NCBI GenBank assembly: GCA_947174645.1 | Contig: CAMWJR010000001.1 | Coordinates: 1-30,568, forward strand | DNA: 30,568 bases | Source of the DNA: an uncultured Verrucomicrobiota bacterium | GTDB taxonomy: Bacteria > Verrucomicrobiota > Verrucomicrobiia > Opitutales > LL51 | Reading direction: 5' to 3' | Shown here: positions 7,551 to 16,069 of the stretch, piece after piece | How positions within the stretch are numbered: the first letter of the stretch is position 1 | How the letters are laid out: every line of letters starts with the position of its first letter | The notes under the pieces: model-generated | The model's database searches: none | What the model saw: the letters and a program-made list of their open reading frames with translations, nothing else | What the model was told of the DNA's origin: nothing | Program-made: the position numbers and the translations under genes

Positions 7551-9716
7551 CTAAACCCGCTGCTTAGAGGTAATCACATACTCTGTAGTCGTCTTTACCG
7601 GTATGAGAATCTGGCGTGCGACATTTCGCGGCACAAAATTCGACTTCGCCGGTTGCTTTACCGGGACTTTGGTGCCCGCTGGCAACTTATCTGCCGGACC
7701 CATCACGCTTTCCTGTTCGATGGCCCACATGATGAAGTGGAAAACCCACGAAATCAACTTGTAGCTAAAAAATGACTCACCGATTACCTCGTGCTCGTGG
7801 ATCTTAATCGAAGCCCTCCGTGGTGCCGACGTCACAGTCGGATCGACGTAATCTCCAAGTCCCAGCTGCGCCAAGAATAGTGTGAAGCCTGCCAACGCAT
7901 CACCGTCGATCTTGTAAATCTCATCGTCGCCGAGAAAATTACTGGGAATTGCACTCGGTTTTTTCACCGTTCCGTTCCGCTTGTTATCGATTTGCTGTTT
8001 CAGGACATCAAGCGCACTGGCCACAATCAACTCTTCATTGAAGTAAGCCAAATGAGAAATTATTTCTTCTTGCGGCAGCGTCTCCGGCGGATTTTCTCCG
8101 TTCAACAACGCCGTAGCAACTTTGAACATCTCCGCCCCTACCCCGTAAAACGGTACTTCATCGTGAGTCCCCTCGGGACGAAGATACCTGGAAAATTCCC
8201 ATTTCTCAACGGGAAATGCCGGGACGCGATAGGGGTGTAGAATCCCCAACATAGAAGTCTTAACACTTAGTAACTCCGCTAAAGTTTTGACGCCAGGGAA
8301 ACGATAACAACCCGCCGAAATAATGGTCCCATTTTTAAGGGTACCGGTAATGCCCGTACTTCCGTCTGAAAGCTTGCTAATTAGGAATTCTGTAAACTCT
8401 GTAATCTTCCGCTTCCAATCATCCGGTGACAGGGTCTTTTGAGGAGGAGTGCTCGTGGAGCTCGATCCATCGTTAACCGGACCGTTGGCTAGTGCCTGTG
8501 TTCCTTTTTTCTCTACTTGGCCTCCTTTTTGATCAACAACTTCGGTCCTCGTAAGAATCGTAACAATCTTATCGGCTATCTTTCTAAGATTTTGCGCAAA
8601 CAAATCCTTACAATCACGCGAAGCACACGTTCCCGTCTTTGTACTATCCCCAGACAGATAAATTGAAGGCAAAACAACTGTTTTCTTCGATAGCTTCGCG
8701 AGAGGATCAACAGTTTCCGCACTGAAGGTTACATCAATTCCTTCCGGATCAAAAGAAACAACTAGGCAAACGTGGCGCAACTCCGCCGCCACGGTATCTA
8801 TAAGCTCCATGATCTTCTTTTGTGAGAGATCCTCCACAACAGGTTTTGTCACGGCACTGACGTCGATCACTAACTGTGCAGGTTGATCAATTGTTTTTTC
8901 CGATGATGTCTCACTTTTTTCTTTCTGATCTGAAGGGATCTCCGTCTTTGCTAACTCACCTGTTGATTCCTTTCCCTCTTTTGATAGCGTCGCTGCATCA
9001 TTCAAAAGCAGCTGATGAGCCCAATTGCGGAGTACAGAAAAATCTAATCCCTCGACTTGGATACGGCAGCAATCTTTAGTTAACTTACCGACGTTCCAAG
9101 GCGTATTTCCCTGAACAACCGCTGCGAGCAGTTTTTTATCTTGGGAAATCTGTTCCAGCTGTGTTGCATCCCCGGTTACGATGAAAAAGCCCTCGTGTTC
9201 AAAAAACTTCGAGAAGCCACTCTCTTGGAGCATATCGCGCAAAACTTGAATTCGTGCCGGATCGGATACAGGGCGAAGTACAGCAAAACATCCAGGCGTA
9301 TGATCCTTTCTGTCGTAATAATGGATCACAACATCATAGCTGAGGTCTAAAATCCCTACTAACGGCAACGCCAACGCCGATATAAACGCTCGAGCTGTTA
9401 TTGACGCGATCCCAAAAGCATTAAACAACCCTTCTCGGCTAAAGATCCTTTCCGGAGCGGAAAAACGCACACTTGCGATAGGCTTTGAGTCTGCTAGACT
9501 CGGTAGTTCCTCTGCTTTTACACCACTGGTCGCCTTTTCTTGAACCGCAGGCAATGCCTTCGATTCCACCACTGGCGTTTCTAAAGCTTCTTTTACCTGC
9601 GGTACTTCCGCTACTGTCGGACTTGCGGGCTCGACTGTTGCGTTCTCTGCGCACAAGATTTCACAGCTGCCCATCCATAAACCCAGTGAAAGATGAAAGA
9701 CCAACGCTTTGTTCAT
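7551..9716 (-). CDS. Large exported protein of unknown function
   Basis: A 721-residue protein I cannot assign to a family. It begins with a Sec-type signal (MNKALVFHLSLGLWMGS, cleavage probably after LCA at about 22). Residues 24-85 are a low-complexity Pro/Glu/Val/Ala stretch, and about 97-133 is hydrophobic (FGIASITARAFISALALPLVG), either a buried helix or a membrane anchor. Folded-looking blocks at about 135-235 and 300-400 are separated by Ser/Thr/Lys/Glu-rich linkers (about 240-290 and 395-435). The C-terminal half (about 440-721) contains a soluble-looking region with several cysteines and a Lys/Val-rich tail. No catalytic motif is obvious to me. It lies 69 bases downstream of the rluA-like gene and 62 upstream of murE. 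By signal and composition it belongs with the other exported unknowns of this region. Confidence 0.8.
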   Translation of the reverse strand: MNKALVFHLSLGLWMGSCEILCAENATVEPASPTVAEVPQVKEALETPVVESKALPAVQEKATSGVKAEELPSLADSKPIASVRFSAPERIFSREGLFNAFGIASITARAFISALALPLVGILDLSYDVVIHYYDRKDHTPGCFAVLRPVSDPARIQVLRDMLQESGFSKFFEHEGFFIVTGDATQLEQISQDKKLLAAVVQGNTPWNVGKLTKDCCRIQVEGLDFSVLRNWAHQLLLNDAATLSKEGKESTGELAKTEIPSDQKEKSETSSEKTIDQPAQLVIDVSAVTKPVVEDLSQKKIMELIDTVAAELRHVCLVVSFDPEGIDVTFSAETVDPLAKLSKKTVVLPSIYLSGDSTKTGTCASRDCKDLFAQNLRKIADKIVTILTRTEVVDQKGGQVEKKGTQALANGPVNDGSSSTSTPPQKTLSPDDWKRKITEFTEFLISKLSDGSTGITGTLKNGTIISAGCYRFPGVKTLAELLSVKTSMLGILHPYRVPAFPVEKWEFSRYLRPEGTHDEVPFYGVGAEMFKVATALLNGENPPETLPQEEIISHLAYFNEELIVASALDVLKQQIDNKRNGTVKKPSAIPSNFLGDDEIYKIDGDALAGFTLFLAQLGLGDYVDPTVTSAPRRASIKIHEHEVIGESFFSYKLISWVFHFIMWAIEQESVMGPADKLPAGTKVPVKQPAKSNFVPRNVARQILIPVKTTTEYVITSKQRV

Positions 9717-9785
9717 AATTTTCCCATCTCGGAGGATAAAAAATCGACTCTTAACGCAAGTCCAATCTCAGACGATCATTTTAAC

Positions 9786-10535
9786 TCAAAATTCGTAGGG
9801 AACCCGCGCAGAAAATTGAAACGATCGCCCCTGATAGCGGTACTCCAAATCAATAGCGCAAGATTGGAGGTAGAGCCGTTTCCCCAAAATCGACGCCAAC
9901 TGCCGGTTTAATTTAAAGTCACCATAAGTTTGGTCACCAATAATCGGCATTTGTCGCAATGCACACTGGACTCGTAATTGGTGTGTCCGTCCCGTTATCG
10001 GCTGCAACTGATAAATCGCCAAAATTGGCAGATCACTCCCCAGAGAGATGGTCCGAACTAACGTGTAGCGCGTGATAGCAAGCGTGCCTTGAAGATGCAA
10101 TTTTGGCTCAACACGGCGCGATCGAACGCAACCTTTAAGCCACTGTTTTTGCAGAACGTCACGAAAAACACCTTGCTGGGATAAAGACCGGTACAGTACA
10201 AGCGCACGGTACTCCTTTCGGACATGCCCTGCCGCAAAAGCCTGGCGAATCGCCTTAGCGACTGGAAGCGAAGTGCAGCCCAACACGATGCCTGACGTTG
10301 GCGTATCGAGGCGGTTCAGAAGAAAAAACTTTTCTCGGTTATTTTGATAACATCGCTGTGTGGGGTCATAATCGAGGTTCAGTAATGCACGGCGACAGCG
10401 CCCCAGGCGATTGGGCATCGACATAATTCCACATGGCTTATAGAGTGCAACCACCCCGTTGGGGTCAACAGCCACAACGGGGACTCCGGGCGCCATAAAA
10501 GGCTCCCAGTGCGTCGGATCATCACTCATCGGCAA
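9786..10535 (-). CDS. RluA-family pseudouridine synthase
   Basis: A 249-residue RNA pseudouridine synthase of the RluA/RsuA superfamily, which isomerises uridine in rRNA or tRNA. The catalytic block is LLNRLDTPTSGIVL, with the catalytic Asp at residue 77 (the usual leading His of HRLD is Asn here), preceded by the YKPCGI loop and followed by ITGRTHQLRVQCA and IIGDQTYG, all family hallmarks. There is no N-terminal S4 domain, so it resembles the RluA/TruC type rather than RluC or RluD. Exact target cannot be told from sequence. Its start lies 46 bases from tRNA-Ile2, which is read in the opposite direction. Confidence 0.9.
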   Translation of the reverse strand: MPMSDDPTHWEPFMAPGVPVVAVDPNGVVALYKPCGIMSMPNRLGRCRRALLNLDYDPTQRCYQNNREKFFLLNRLDTPTSGIVLGCTSLPVAKAIRQAFAAGHVRKEYRALVLYRSLSQQGVFRDVLQKQWLKGCVRSRRVEPKLHLQGTLAITRYTLVRTISLGSDLPILAIYQLQPITGRTHQLRVQCALRQMPIIGDQTYGDFKLNRQLASILGKRLYLQSCAIDLEYRYQGRSFQFSARVPYEF

Positions 10536-10581
10536 AATTCAACTTGCCAATTTTTCGAGAAAAACAAGACTCATCAGCGTC

Positions 10582-10654
<73 letters not shown>

Positions 10655-10659
10655 CCTGT

Positions 10660-11589
10660 TTATTTTTTGCGTGCTATAACAACCAAAAATCTATCATCCA
10701 CCTTGACATCTCCCGGGTTATAGCGCCCCGAGCAATCTTTTGCGAACTCTTCAACGGTAAAGCCGTTTTTTTCTAAAAAATACTTCATTGAAGCTTTGTT
10801 AAAGAGATGAAAGTGTCGCGACATCCGGTCACCCTCAAAATTCGCATCAAAGTCTGGCGTCTCAAGAAACAGCAATCCTCCCGAACGAATCTTTTTTTCT
10901 AAAGCCTCTAAAATCGCTGACGGTGAGCGAAAATGCTCGAGCGTATCTACCATCGCAATTACATCGAAAAACCCATCCTCAAATCGATGAAAATAGTCGA
11001 TCGCGTCACATCGAACCACCTCTCCATAACGTGTAGCCTCCTTCTGAGAAAGGTCTGTTACATCATTTCCATAACAAACAAAACCCTTCCCTTTGGCTAA
11101 CTTCATGAAAACCCCATCCGCACAACCAACATCCAAAAAGCGCTCTTCACCTTTTCCTTTTTTTGTGTAGTGCTTCTCGATTAAACTCATGTAGTAGGAA
11201 AAAATACCTTCCCGGAAATTGGAATCATAATCATGAACAAACCCTTTGTACTTTCCTGAAAAATACTCATCGTAGAATCGCATTACTACATTATCATTCA
11301 AACGGGGCGACACCATCGCGAGCTGACAATTCGGACAGCACAACCAATGAAATTTTCGAGGAATAGCGGCAAATGGCACATCATTCTCCGGGTGTGCAGC
11401 GTAATAATCCCAAACGTAACCCCACTCCAACGAAGCATCATGCGTTGCCTTTTCAACTAGCTGGTTACCGCCACACAAATCGCAACGAGTTACCTCTTGC
11501 GCAACTTTCTCAACACCCCCGCTAGCAAAACAGCTCAACGCAGTACTTACCGTAAGTAGGAGCGGCATAACTCCTTTCAGAACATCCAT
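10660..11589 (-). CDS. Class I SAM methyltransferase with zinc-binding N-domain and apparent signal peptide
   Basis: From the chosen ATG the protein has 309 residues. A zinc-knuckle pair precedes the catalytic domain: CDLCGG (about 36-41) and CCPNC (about 84-88), as in many methyltransferases acting on sugar nucleotides or small molecules. The Rossmann core follows: motif I FLDVGCADGVF (about 151-161), acidic GNDVTD, and AMVDTLEHFRSPSAIL with GGLLFLETPDF. Oddly, about 25 residues with signal-peptide character come first (MDVLKGVMPLLLTVSTALSC then FASGG), which is not expected for a SAM-dependent cytoplasmic enzyme. The open frame also extends to a TTG at 11625; neither start has a good ribosome-binding site. 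It lies between tRNA-Ile2 and tRNA-Phe with no partner gene, so substrate is unknown. It may be a domesticated sugar methyltransferase or an exported host-directed enzyme. Confidence 0.85.
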   Translation of the reverse strand: MDVLKGVMPLLLTVSTALSCFASGGVEKVAQEVTRCDLCGGNQLVEKATHDASLEWGYVWDYYAAHPENDVPFAAIPRKFHWLCCPNCQLAMVSPRLNDNVVMRFYDEYFSGKYKGFVHDYDSNFREGIFSYYMSLIEKHYTKKGKGEERFLDVGCADGVFMKLAKGKGFVCYGNDVTDLSQKEATRYGEVVRCDAIDYFHRFEDGFFDVIAMVDTLEHFRSPSAILEALEKKIRSGGLLFLETPDFDANFEGDRMSRHFHLFNKASMKYFLEKNGFTVEEFAKDCSGRYNPGDVKVDDRFLVVIARKK

Positions 11590-11681
11590 GATTGCAGAGA
11601 AGATGATTAAAATCCGTGTCGTCAACTCCAGACACTAGTACATCGCATTTTGATAAAATTCACACGCACTCCGAAGCGCGG

Positions 11682-11754
<73 letters not shown>

Positions 11755-11762
11755 GCGGCCCA

Positions 11763-11792
11763 ATAACTGAACAACACTACTTCTAAAGTCAA
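11763..11792 (-). promoter_or_regulatory. Candidate promoter of tRNA-Phe
   Basis: TTGACT (11787-11792, minus strand) matches the -35 consensus in five of six positions. A weak -10 (AGTTAT, 11763-11768) follows after 18 bases, which would start transcription close to the tRNA 5' end at 11754. The -10 is the doubtful part. Confidence 0.4.
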
Positions 11793-11895
11793 GGGTTAAT
11801 TACCCAATGAATGCATATCAGCCCAGAACTGTGGCACTGTATAATCAGTTGCCAAAAGCCCCTTGTCGTTATACTATACTCGGAGAGAATGAGCC

Positions 11896-13290
11896 ATGTA
11901 CTGTCTTTTGAGCACCCTTAATCTACTTCCTATACCGCTTGAAACCTATGGAACGGCGAATTCGGAGAATTTAGCGCAAATTCTCGCCCATCGGATTCGA
12001 TGTGCCCCATTTAACGCATTTGCGACAACGATCTTTCTTTGTGCGGTACTGCACACATTTTTCGCTCCCATTTTTCAAAAAATCGCTACGCGTTTTAACA
12101 GCAATGGAACGCGCGACCGCATGCTTCATATTCTATTTCATTTTTTAGGCGAAATTGAGGTAATTTTTGGACTCTGGATACTGCCCTTAGCAATTGGGAT
12201 TCTTTATTTTTACGACTACAGGACCTTAGCGGGCTACATCCAATCCGTCAATTACGTGGAGCCCATGTTTATCGCCGTTATCATGACGATCGCAGCAAGC
12301 CGGCCGATCCTACAATTCGCACAACGCTGTATGCAGCGCGTTGCATCACTTAGGGGTTGTACTCCAAAAGCATGGTGGTTCGCTATTTTGACCATTGGTC
12401 CGCTCTTGGGATCGTTTATTACCGAGCCTGCCGCAATTACCATTTCCGCACTGCTTTTGTCGCAACAATTTTACGCCCTCGAGCCATCGATGAAATTTCG
12501 TTATGCGACGCTTGGACTGCTGTTCGTCAATGTCTCCGTCGGCGGTGTCTTGACCCACTTTGCTGCACCGCCGGTCCTTATGGTCGCCGAACGTTGGGGC
12601 TGGAATACGCCCTATATGTTCACGCATTTCGGAGTGATTGCGATGCTAGGAATTGCAATCGCAACAGCCCTTTACGGATTTCTCTTTCGGAGAGAGTTGC
12701 ATATTTTGCAGGAAAAGTCCCGGAAAGTCGAAGAGAAATCGCAAGAACAACCTACGGTTCCGTTATGGATTATCGGAATTCATCTTTGCTTTCTCATCTG
12801 GACAATCGTTAACATCCATACACCGGCACTTTTTATTTTGGGCTTCCTTTTCTTTTTGGGGTTTGTTCAGATTACAGCCCCCTACCAAACCCCAATCTCA
12901 TTGCGATCGCCTGTTCTCGTGGGTTTCTTCCTGGCGGGTCTTGTGACACACGGCGGTTTACAACAATGGTGGATTGAGCCTGTTTTAGGGCAGCTCGGCG
13001 AATCATCTCTATTTTGGGGCGCAACGCTGCTCACGGCATTTAACGATAACGCGGCAATTACCTATCTCTCTTCCTTAGTACCCTCTATTGCTCAAAATGC
13101 GGCGCTCAAACATGCGGTCGTCTGCGGTGCGGTAACTGGAGGTGGCCTGACGGTCATTGCCAATGCCCCGAACCCCGCAGGCCAGGCGATTTTATCCAAA
13201 CATTTTTCGAAAAAAATTTCACCATTGGGATTGCTTATGGGAGCGATTCCGCCAACACTCATCCTCGCAACTTGCTTTCTTTGCCTATAA
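11896..13290 (+). CDS. Putative Na+/H+ antiporter (Na_H_antiport_3-like)
   Basis: A 464-residue polytopic inner-membrane protein with about 11-12 hydrophobic segments. It resembles the putative Na+/H+ antiporter family (Pfam Na_H_antiport_3) known mainly from Chlamydia and Verrucomicrobia; features recalled from that family are the FITEPAAITISALLL segment, GGVLTHFAAPPVLMVA, TAFNDNAAITYLSSLVP and GGGLTVIANAPNPAGQAIL, the last two resembling the paired re-entrant loops of ArsB/NhaD-type carriers. Charged residues inside the membrane (Glu of ITEP, Asp of FNDN) are candidate ion ligands. GGAGA nine bases upstream supports the ATG at 11896. A perfect -10 TATAAT lies at 11840-11845, but without a good -35. 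The gene is divergent from tRNA-Phe and stands alone. Ion specificity is inference. Confidence 0.85.
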   Translation: MYCLLSTLNLLPIPLETYGTANSENLAQILAHRIRCAPFNAFATTIFLCAVLHTFFAPIFQKIATRFNSNGTRDRMLHILFHFLGEIEVIFGLWILPLAIGILYFYDYRTLAGYIQSVNYVEPMFIAVIMTIAASRPILQFAQRCMQRVASLRGCTPKAWWFAILTIGPLLGSFITEPAAITISALLLSQQFYALEPSMKFRYATLGLLFVNVSVGGVLTHFAAPPVLMVAERWGWNTPYMFTHFGVIAMLGIAIATALYGFLFRRELHILQEKSRKVEEKSQEQPTVPLWIIGIHLCFLIWTIVNIHTPALFILGFLFFLGFVQITAPYQTPISLRSPVLVGFFLAGLVTHGGLQQWWIEPVLGQLGESSLFWGATLLTAFNDNAAITYLSSLVPSIAQNAALKHAVVCGAVTGGGLTVIANAPNPAGQAILSKHFSKKISPLGLLMGAIPPTLILATCFLCL

Positions 13291-13389
13291 GTTTCCTTTG
13301 GAATAATCCGTAAAAATTCTCACTAGTACACGAAATCATAGTTTTGTGTTGCCCTTCGAACACTCCATTTTTTAGTGGTCGGAGTCTTT

Positions 13390-14982
13390 ATGAAGTGTTT
13401 ACGAACTCTTTTTCTCGTTTTGGTTCTAGTCGGTATTGTGATTGCGGTGAGGCACTTTCAGCTCTTGCCGACAGCTAAAGATACCCTTCGTATTGGAAAT
13501 GCGACGGAAATTGCCACTTTAGATCCACAGCTAGCACCGGGACTCGACGAGGGGAAAGTTGTCTCTGCGATTTTTGAAGGGCTGTTTGTTCCAGCAACCC
13601 GTGATTTAAAACCATTACCGGGAGTTGCGGAGTCATATGTTGTCTCTAAGGACCGAAGAGAGTATATCTTCACCCTACGCGAAAATGCGCGTTGGAGTAA
13701 TGGTGATCCCGTTGTTGCCGGAGATTTTGTCAATGCCGTCCGCCGCGGACTCTCAACTAATCTCGGTTCTCCGTGGGCGGAACTCTATTTTGTACTCCTA
13801 AATGCACAACGCTACTACAATGACGAGGTTACCGATTTCTCAAAGGTTGGTATTGAGGCGGTCAACAGTAGGACTTTGAAGTTCACACTGGAGGAACCTA
13901 TCGATTATCTCCCCTCGTTGCTTATGCATTGGGCATGGTCCCCTGTTCACAAGACTTCCATTAAGCGTTTTGGTAGTCCTTATGATCGTAACAATCCGTG
14001 GACACGTGTTGGTAACATTGTAACCAATGGGCCCTATGTGCTTCAGTCGATTGAGGTTGGAGACAAGATTGTCGTGTCGAAAAACAAGTATTACTGGGAT
14101 TACGATAATGTCGCTATTGGGACGGTTCAATTTCTTTCCGGTGTCGATGCGATGACCGAGGAAAATATGTTTAATGCCAATCAGATCGATATCACGGACA
14201 ACGTCGCGGCAGAGAAGATTGAATTCTACAAATCACAAAAATTACTCAAAACGACGGCAACACTGGGCTCATTCTTTTTTTGGTTTAACTGCACGCGTCC
14301 GCCATTTGATGATGTTCGCGTGCGCAAAGCACTCAGTCTGGCCGTTGATCGCTCAGCGATTGGTAGGCTTCGGGGGCGTGGTGATGGCTTTGAGGCCTAC
14401 GCGCTCGTACCTCCAGGGACGTTTAGCTATAACGCGGACCGTCACCTGATGTCTGAAGATATTGCGCTCGCAAAACAACTACTTTGCGAGGCGGGGTATC
14501 CCGACGGAGAAGGATTTCCCAAGGTAGCACTTGTTTACAACACAACGCCAGGGCAAAAACTCATCGCGGAAGCTGTACAGGAGATGTGGCGTCGTAACCT
14601 GGGCATTAAAATCGATCTCCAAAGCTTCGAATGGGGTGTTTTTTTAGGCGAGCGTCGCGCACATAATTTTGCGATCTGCCGAGGAGGTTGGATCGGCGAT
14701 TATAACGATGCGACCACCTTTCTTGACCTGTTTCGCTCTGATAGCCCCAACAACCACGCACAATGGAAAAACAAAGAGTACGATGCTCTTCTCGGGCAGG
14801 CGGCTAAAGCGCCAGAAAATCGTGCCGCAATTCTTGCGGAGGCCGAGCGTCTAATTTTTGACGAGATGCCGATTGTTCCGCTCTATTACGATTCCACATG
14901 TCACCTCGTTGCGAAGCGCGTCGGCGGCTGGCACGCCAATATCCTCGACTGGCACGCGCTCAAGTTCGTGTATTTCCGTTAA
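13390..14982 (+). CDS. Oligopeptide ABC transporter substrate-binding protein (OppA/DppA family, SBP_bac_5)
   Basis: A 530-residue periplasmic solute-binding protein that would deliver peptides to an ABC importer. I chose the ATG at 13390 because GGAG sits five bases upstream; the open frame begins at a GTG 15 bases earlier. The N-terminus (MKCLRTLFLVLVLVGIVIAV) is a signal or uncleaved anchor with no lipobox Cys. Family hallmarks follow: TLDPQLAPGLDEGKVVSAIF, EGLFV, the ENARWSNGDPVVAGDFVNAV block, NGPYVL, FFWFNCTRPPFDDVRVRKAL, and a C-terminal PLYYDSTCHLV. The WSNGDPV segment is the family signature. No permease or ATPase gene adjoins it, so it is an orphan binding protein that must share a transporter encoded elsewhere. 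accA follows after 48 bases in the same direction. Confidence 0.92.
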   Translation: MKCLRTLFLVLVLVGIVIAVRHFQLLPTAKDTLRIGNATEIATLDPQLAPGLDEGKVVSAIFEGLFVPATRDLKPLPGVAESYVVSKDRREYIFTLRENARWSNGDPVVAGDFVNAVRRGLSTNLGSPWAELYFVLLNAQRYYNDEVTDFSKVGIEAVNSRTLKFTLEEPIDYLPSLLMHWAWSPVHKTSIKRFGSPYDRNNPWTRVGNIVTNGPYVLQSIEVGDKIVVSKNKYYWDYDNVAIGTVQFLSGVDAMTEENMFNANQIDITDNVAAEKIEFYKSQKLLKTTATLGSFFFWFNCTRPPFDDVRVRKALSLAVDRSAIGRLRGRGDGFEAYALVPPGTFSYNADRHLMSEDIALAKQLLCEAGYPDGEGFPKVALVYNTTPGQKLIAEAVQEMWRRNLGIKIDLQSFEWGVFLGERRAHNFAICRGGWIGDYNDATTFLDLFRSDSPNNHAQWKNKEYDALLGQAAKAPENRAAILAEAERLIFDEMPIVPLYYDSTCHLVAKRVGGWHANILDWHALKFVYFR

Positions 14983-15030
14983 AAAATAAAAAGATTGCGA
15001 GATATGGTGAGGATCGCTTATTAGGGGGCA

Positions 15031-16023
15031 ATGTTTACTAAGAAGGCGAAATCTCCAGATCGGCAGTATATCCTTGAGTTCGAGCGGCCACTTCGGGAAC
15101 TCCAAAGGAATCTTGACGAGTTATTGGAGCGTTCGCAGGGAGCGAAGATCGATATTTCGTCGGAAATCCATGCGCTTGAAGGAAAGATTGCTAATGAAGA
15201 GCACCGCATCTTTGCCAATCTAACCACCTGGCAGCGAGTCTTGATCGCGCGGCATCCAAGTCGGCCTTACGCACAGGATTACATCAAAAATATTTTTACA
15301 GATTTCCAAGAGCTTCACGGCGATCGTCGGTTTGGCGATGATCTGGCGATTATGGGCGGTTTTGCCGATCTCGATGGTGAACCCGTCATGGTTATTGGAC
15401 AGCGTAAAGGGCGGTCGCTTGAGGAAAATATTGCGTACAATTTCGGGTGTCCTTACCCCGAGGGTTATCGGAAAGCGCTACGACTCATGCGGCTTGCCGA
15501 AAAATTTTCTTTACCGATTATCACTTTTGTTGACACCCCAGGTGCCTACCCCGGCATCGGATCTGAAGAACGCCATGTCGCGGAGGCGATCGCGTTTAAC
15601 CTTCAAGAAATGGGACGTCTCGCAACCCCGATTTTATCGGTAATTATCGGCGAAGGTGGCTCTGGAGGCGCGCTCGGTATTGCGGTCTCCGATCGGGTAT
15701 TTGCCCTCGAAAATGCCTATTATTCCGTCATTTCTCCCGAAGGCTGCGCCGCGATTTTATGGAAAGATCGTAAATTTGCCCCGGGAGCTGCCGAAGCGCT
15801 CCAACTATCGCCACAAAACCTTTTACAGTTCGGAATCGCCGAGGAAATTATCCCCGAACCTCTTGGGGGCGCGCACCGTAACCCGGATTTTGTCTTCGAG
15901 GCGACGAAAGAAACGCTATTGCGACACCTCAAATCTCTTAAAAAGCTTTCTGAAAAACAGCTACTCGAGAAGCGCTATCAACGCTTCCGTTCTATCGGTA
16001 TTTTTTCTGAAACTGAGTCATAA
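15031..16023 (+). CDS. accA: Acetyl-CoA carboxylase carboxyltransferase subunit alpha
   Basis: AccA (330 residues) with AccD transfers carboxyl from biotin carrier protein to acetyl-CoA, the first step of fatty acid synthesis. The sequence shows the usual N-terminal helices (LEFERPLRELQRNLDELL, DISSEIHALEGKI), then the crotonase-fold body with RHPSRPYAQDYI, DFQELHGDRRFGDD, IGQRKGRS, TFVDTPGAYPGIGSEERHVAEAIA, VIIGEGGSGGALGIAVSDRV and SVISPEGCAAILWKD. Length is normal for the family (about 320). AGGGGG is just upstream of the ATG. As in many bacteria accD is not adjacent. The gene ends at a strong hairpin shared with convergent nrdD. Confidence 0.97.
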   Translation: MFTKKAKSPDRQYILEFERPLRELQRNLDELLERSQGAKIDISSEIHALEGKIANEEHRIFANLTTWQRVLIARHPSRPYAQDYIKNIFTDFQELHGDRRFGDDLAIMGGFADLDGEPVMVIGQRKGRSLEENIAYNFGCPYPEGYRKALRLMRLAEKFSLPIITFVDTPGAYPGIGSEERHVAEAIAFNLQEMGRLATPILSVIIGEGGSGGALGIAVSDRVFALENAYYSVISPEGCAAILWKDRKFAPGAAEALQLSPQNLLQFGIAEEIIPEPLGGAHRNPDFVFEATKETLLRHLKSLKKLSEKQLLEKRYQRFRSIGIFSETES

Positions 16024-16049
16024 AAAAACGGCACTCTAGTGCCGTCTTT
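16022..16049. terminator. Bidirectional Rho-independent terminator between accA and nrdD
   Basis: Perfect 7-bp stem ACGGCAC/GTGCCGT with a TCTA loop (16028-16045). Read on the minus strand it is followed by seven or more T, an excellent terminator for nrdD; read on the plus strand it is followed by CTTT only, a weaker terminator for accA. Confidence 0.85.
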
Positions 16050-16069
16050 GATCCTCTCTTTTATCGAAT

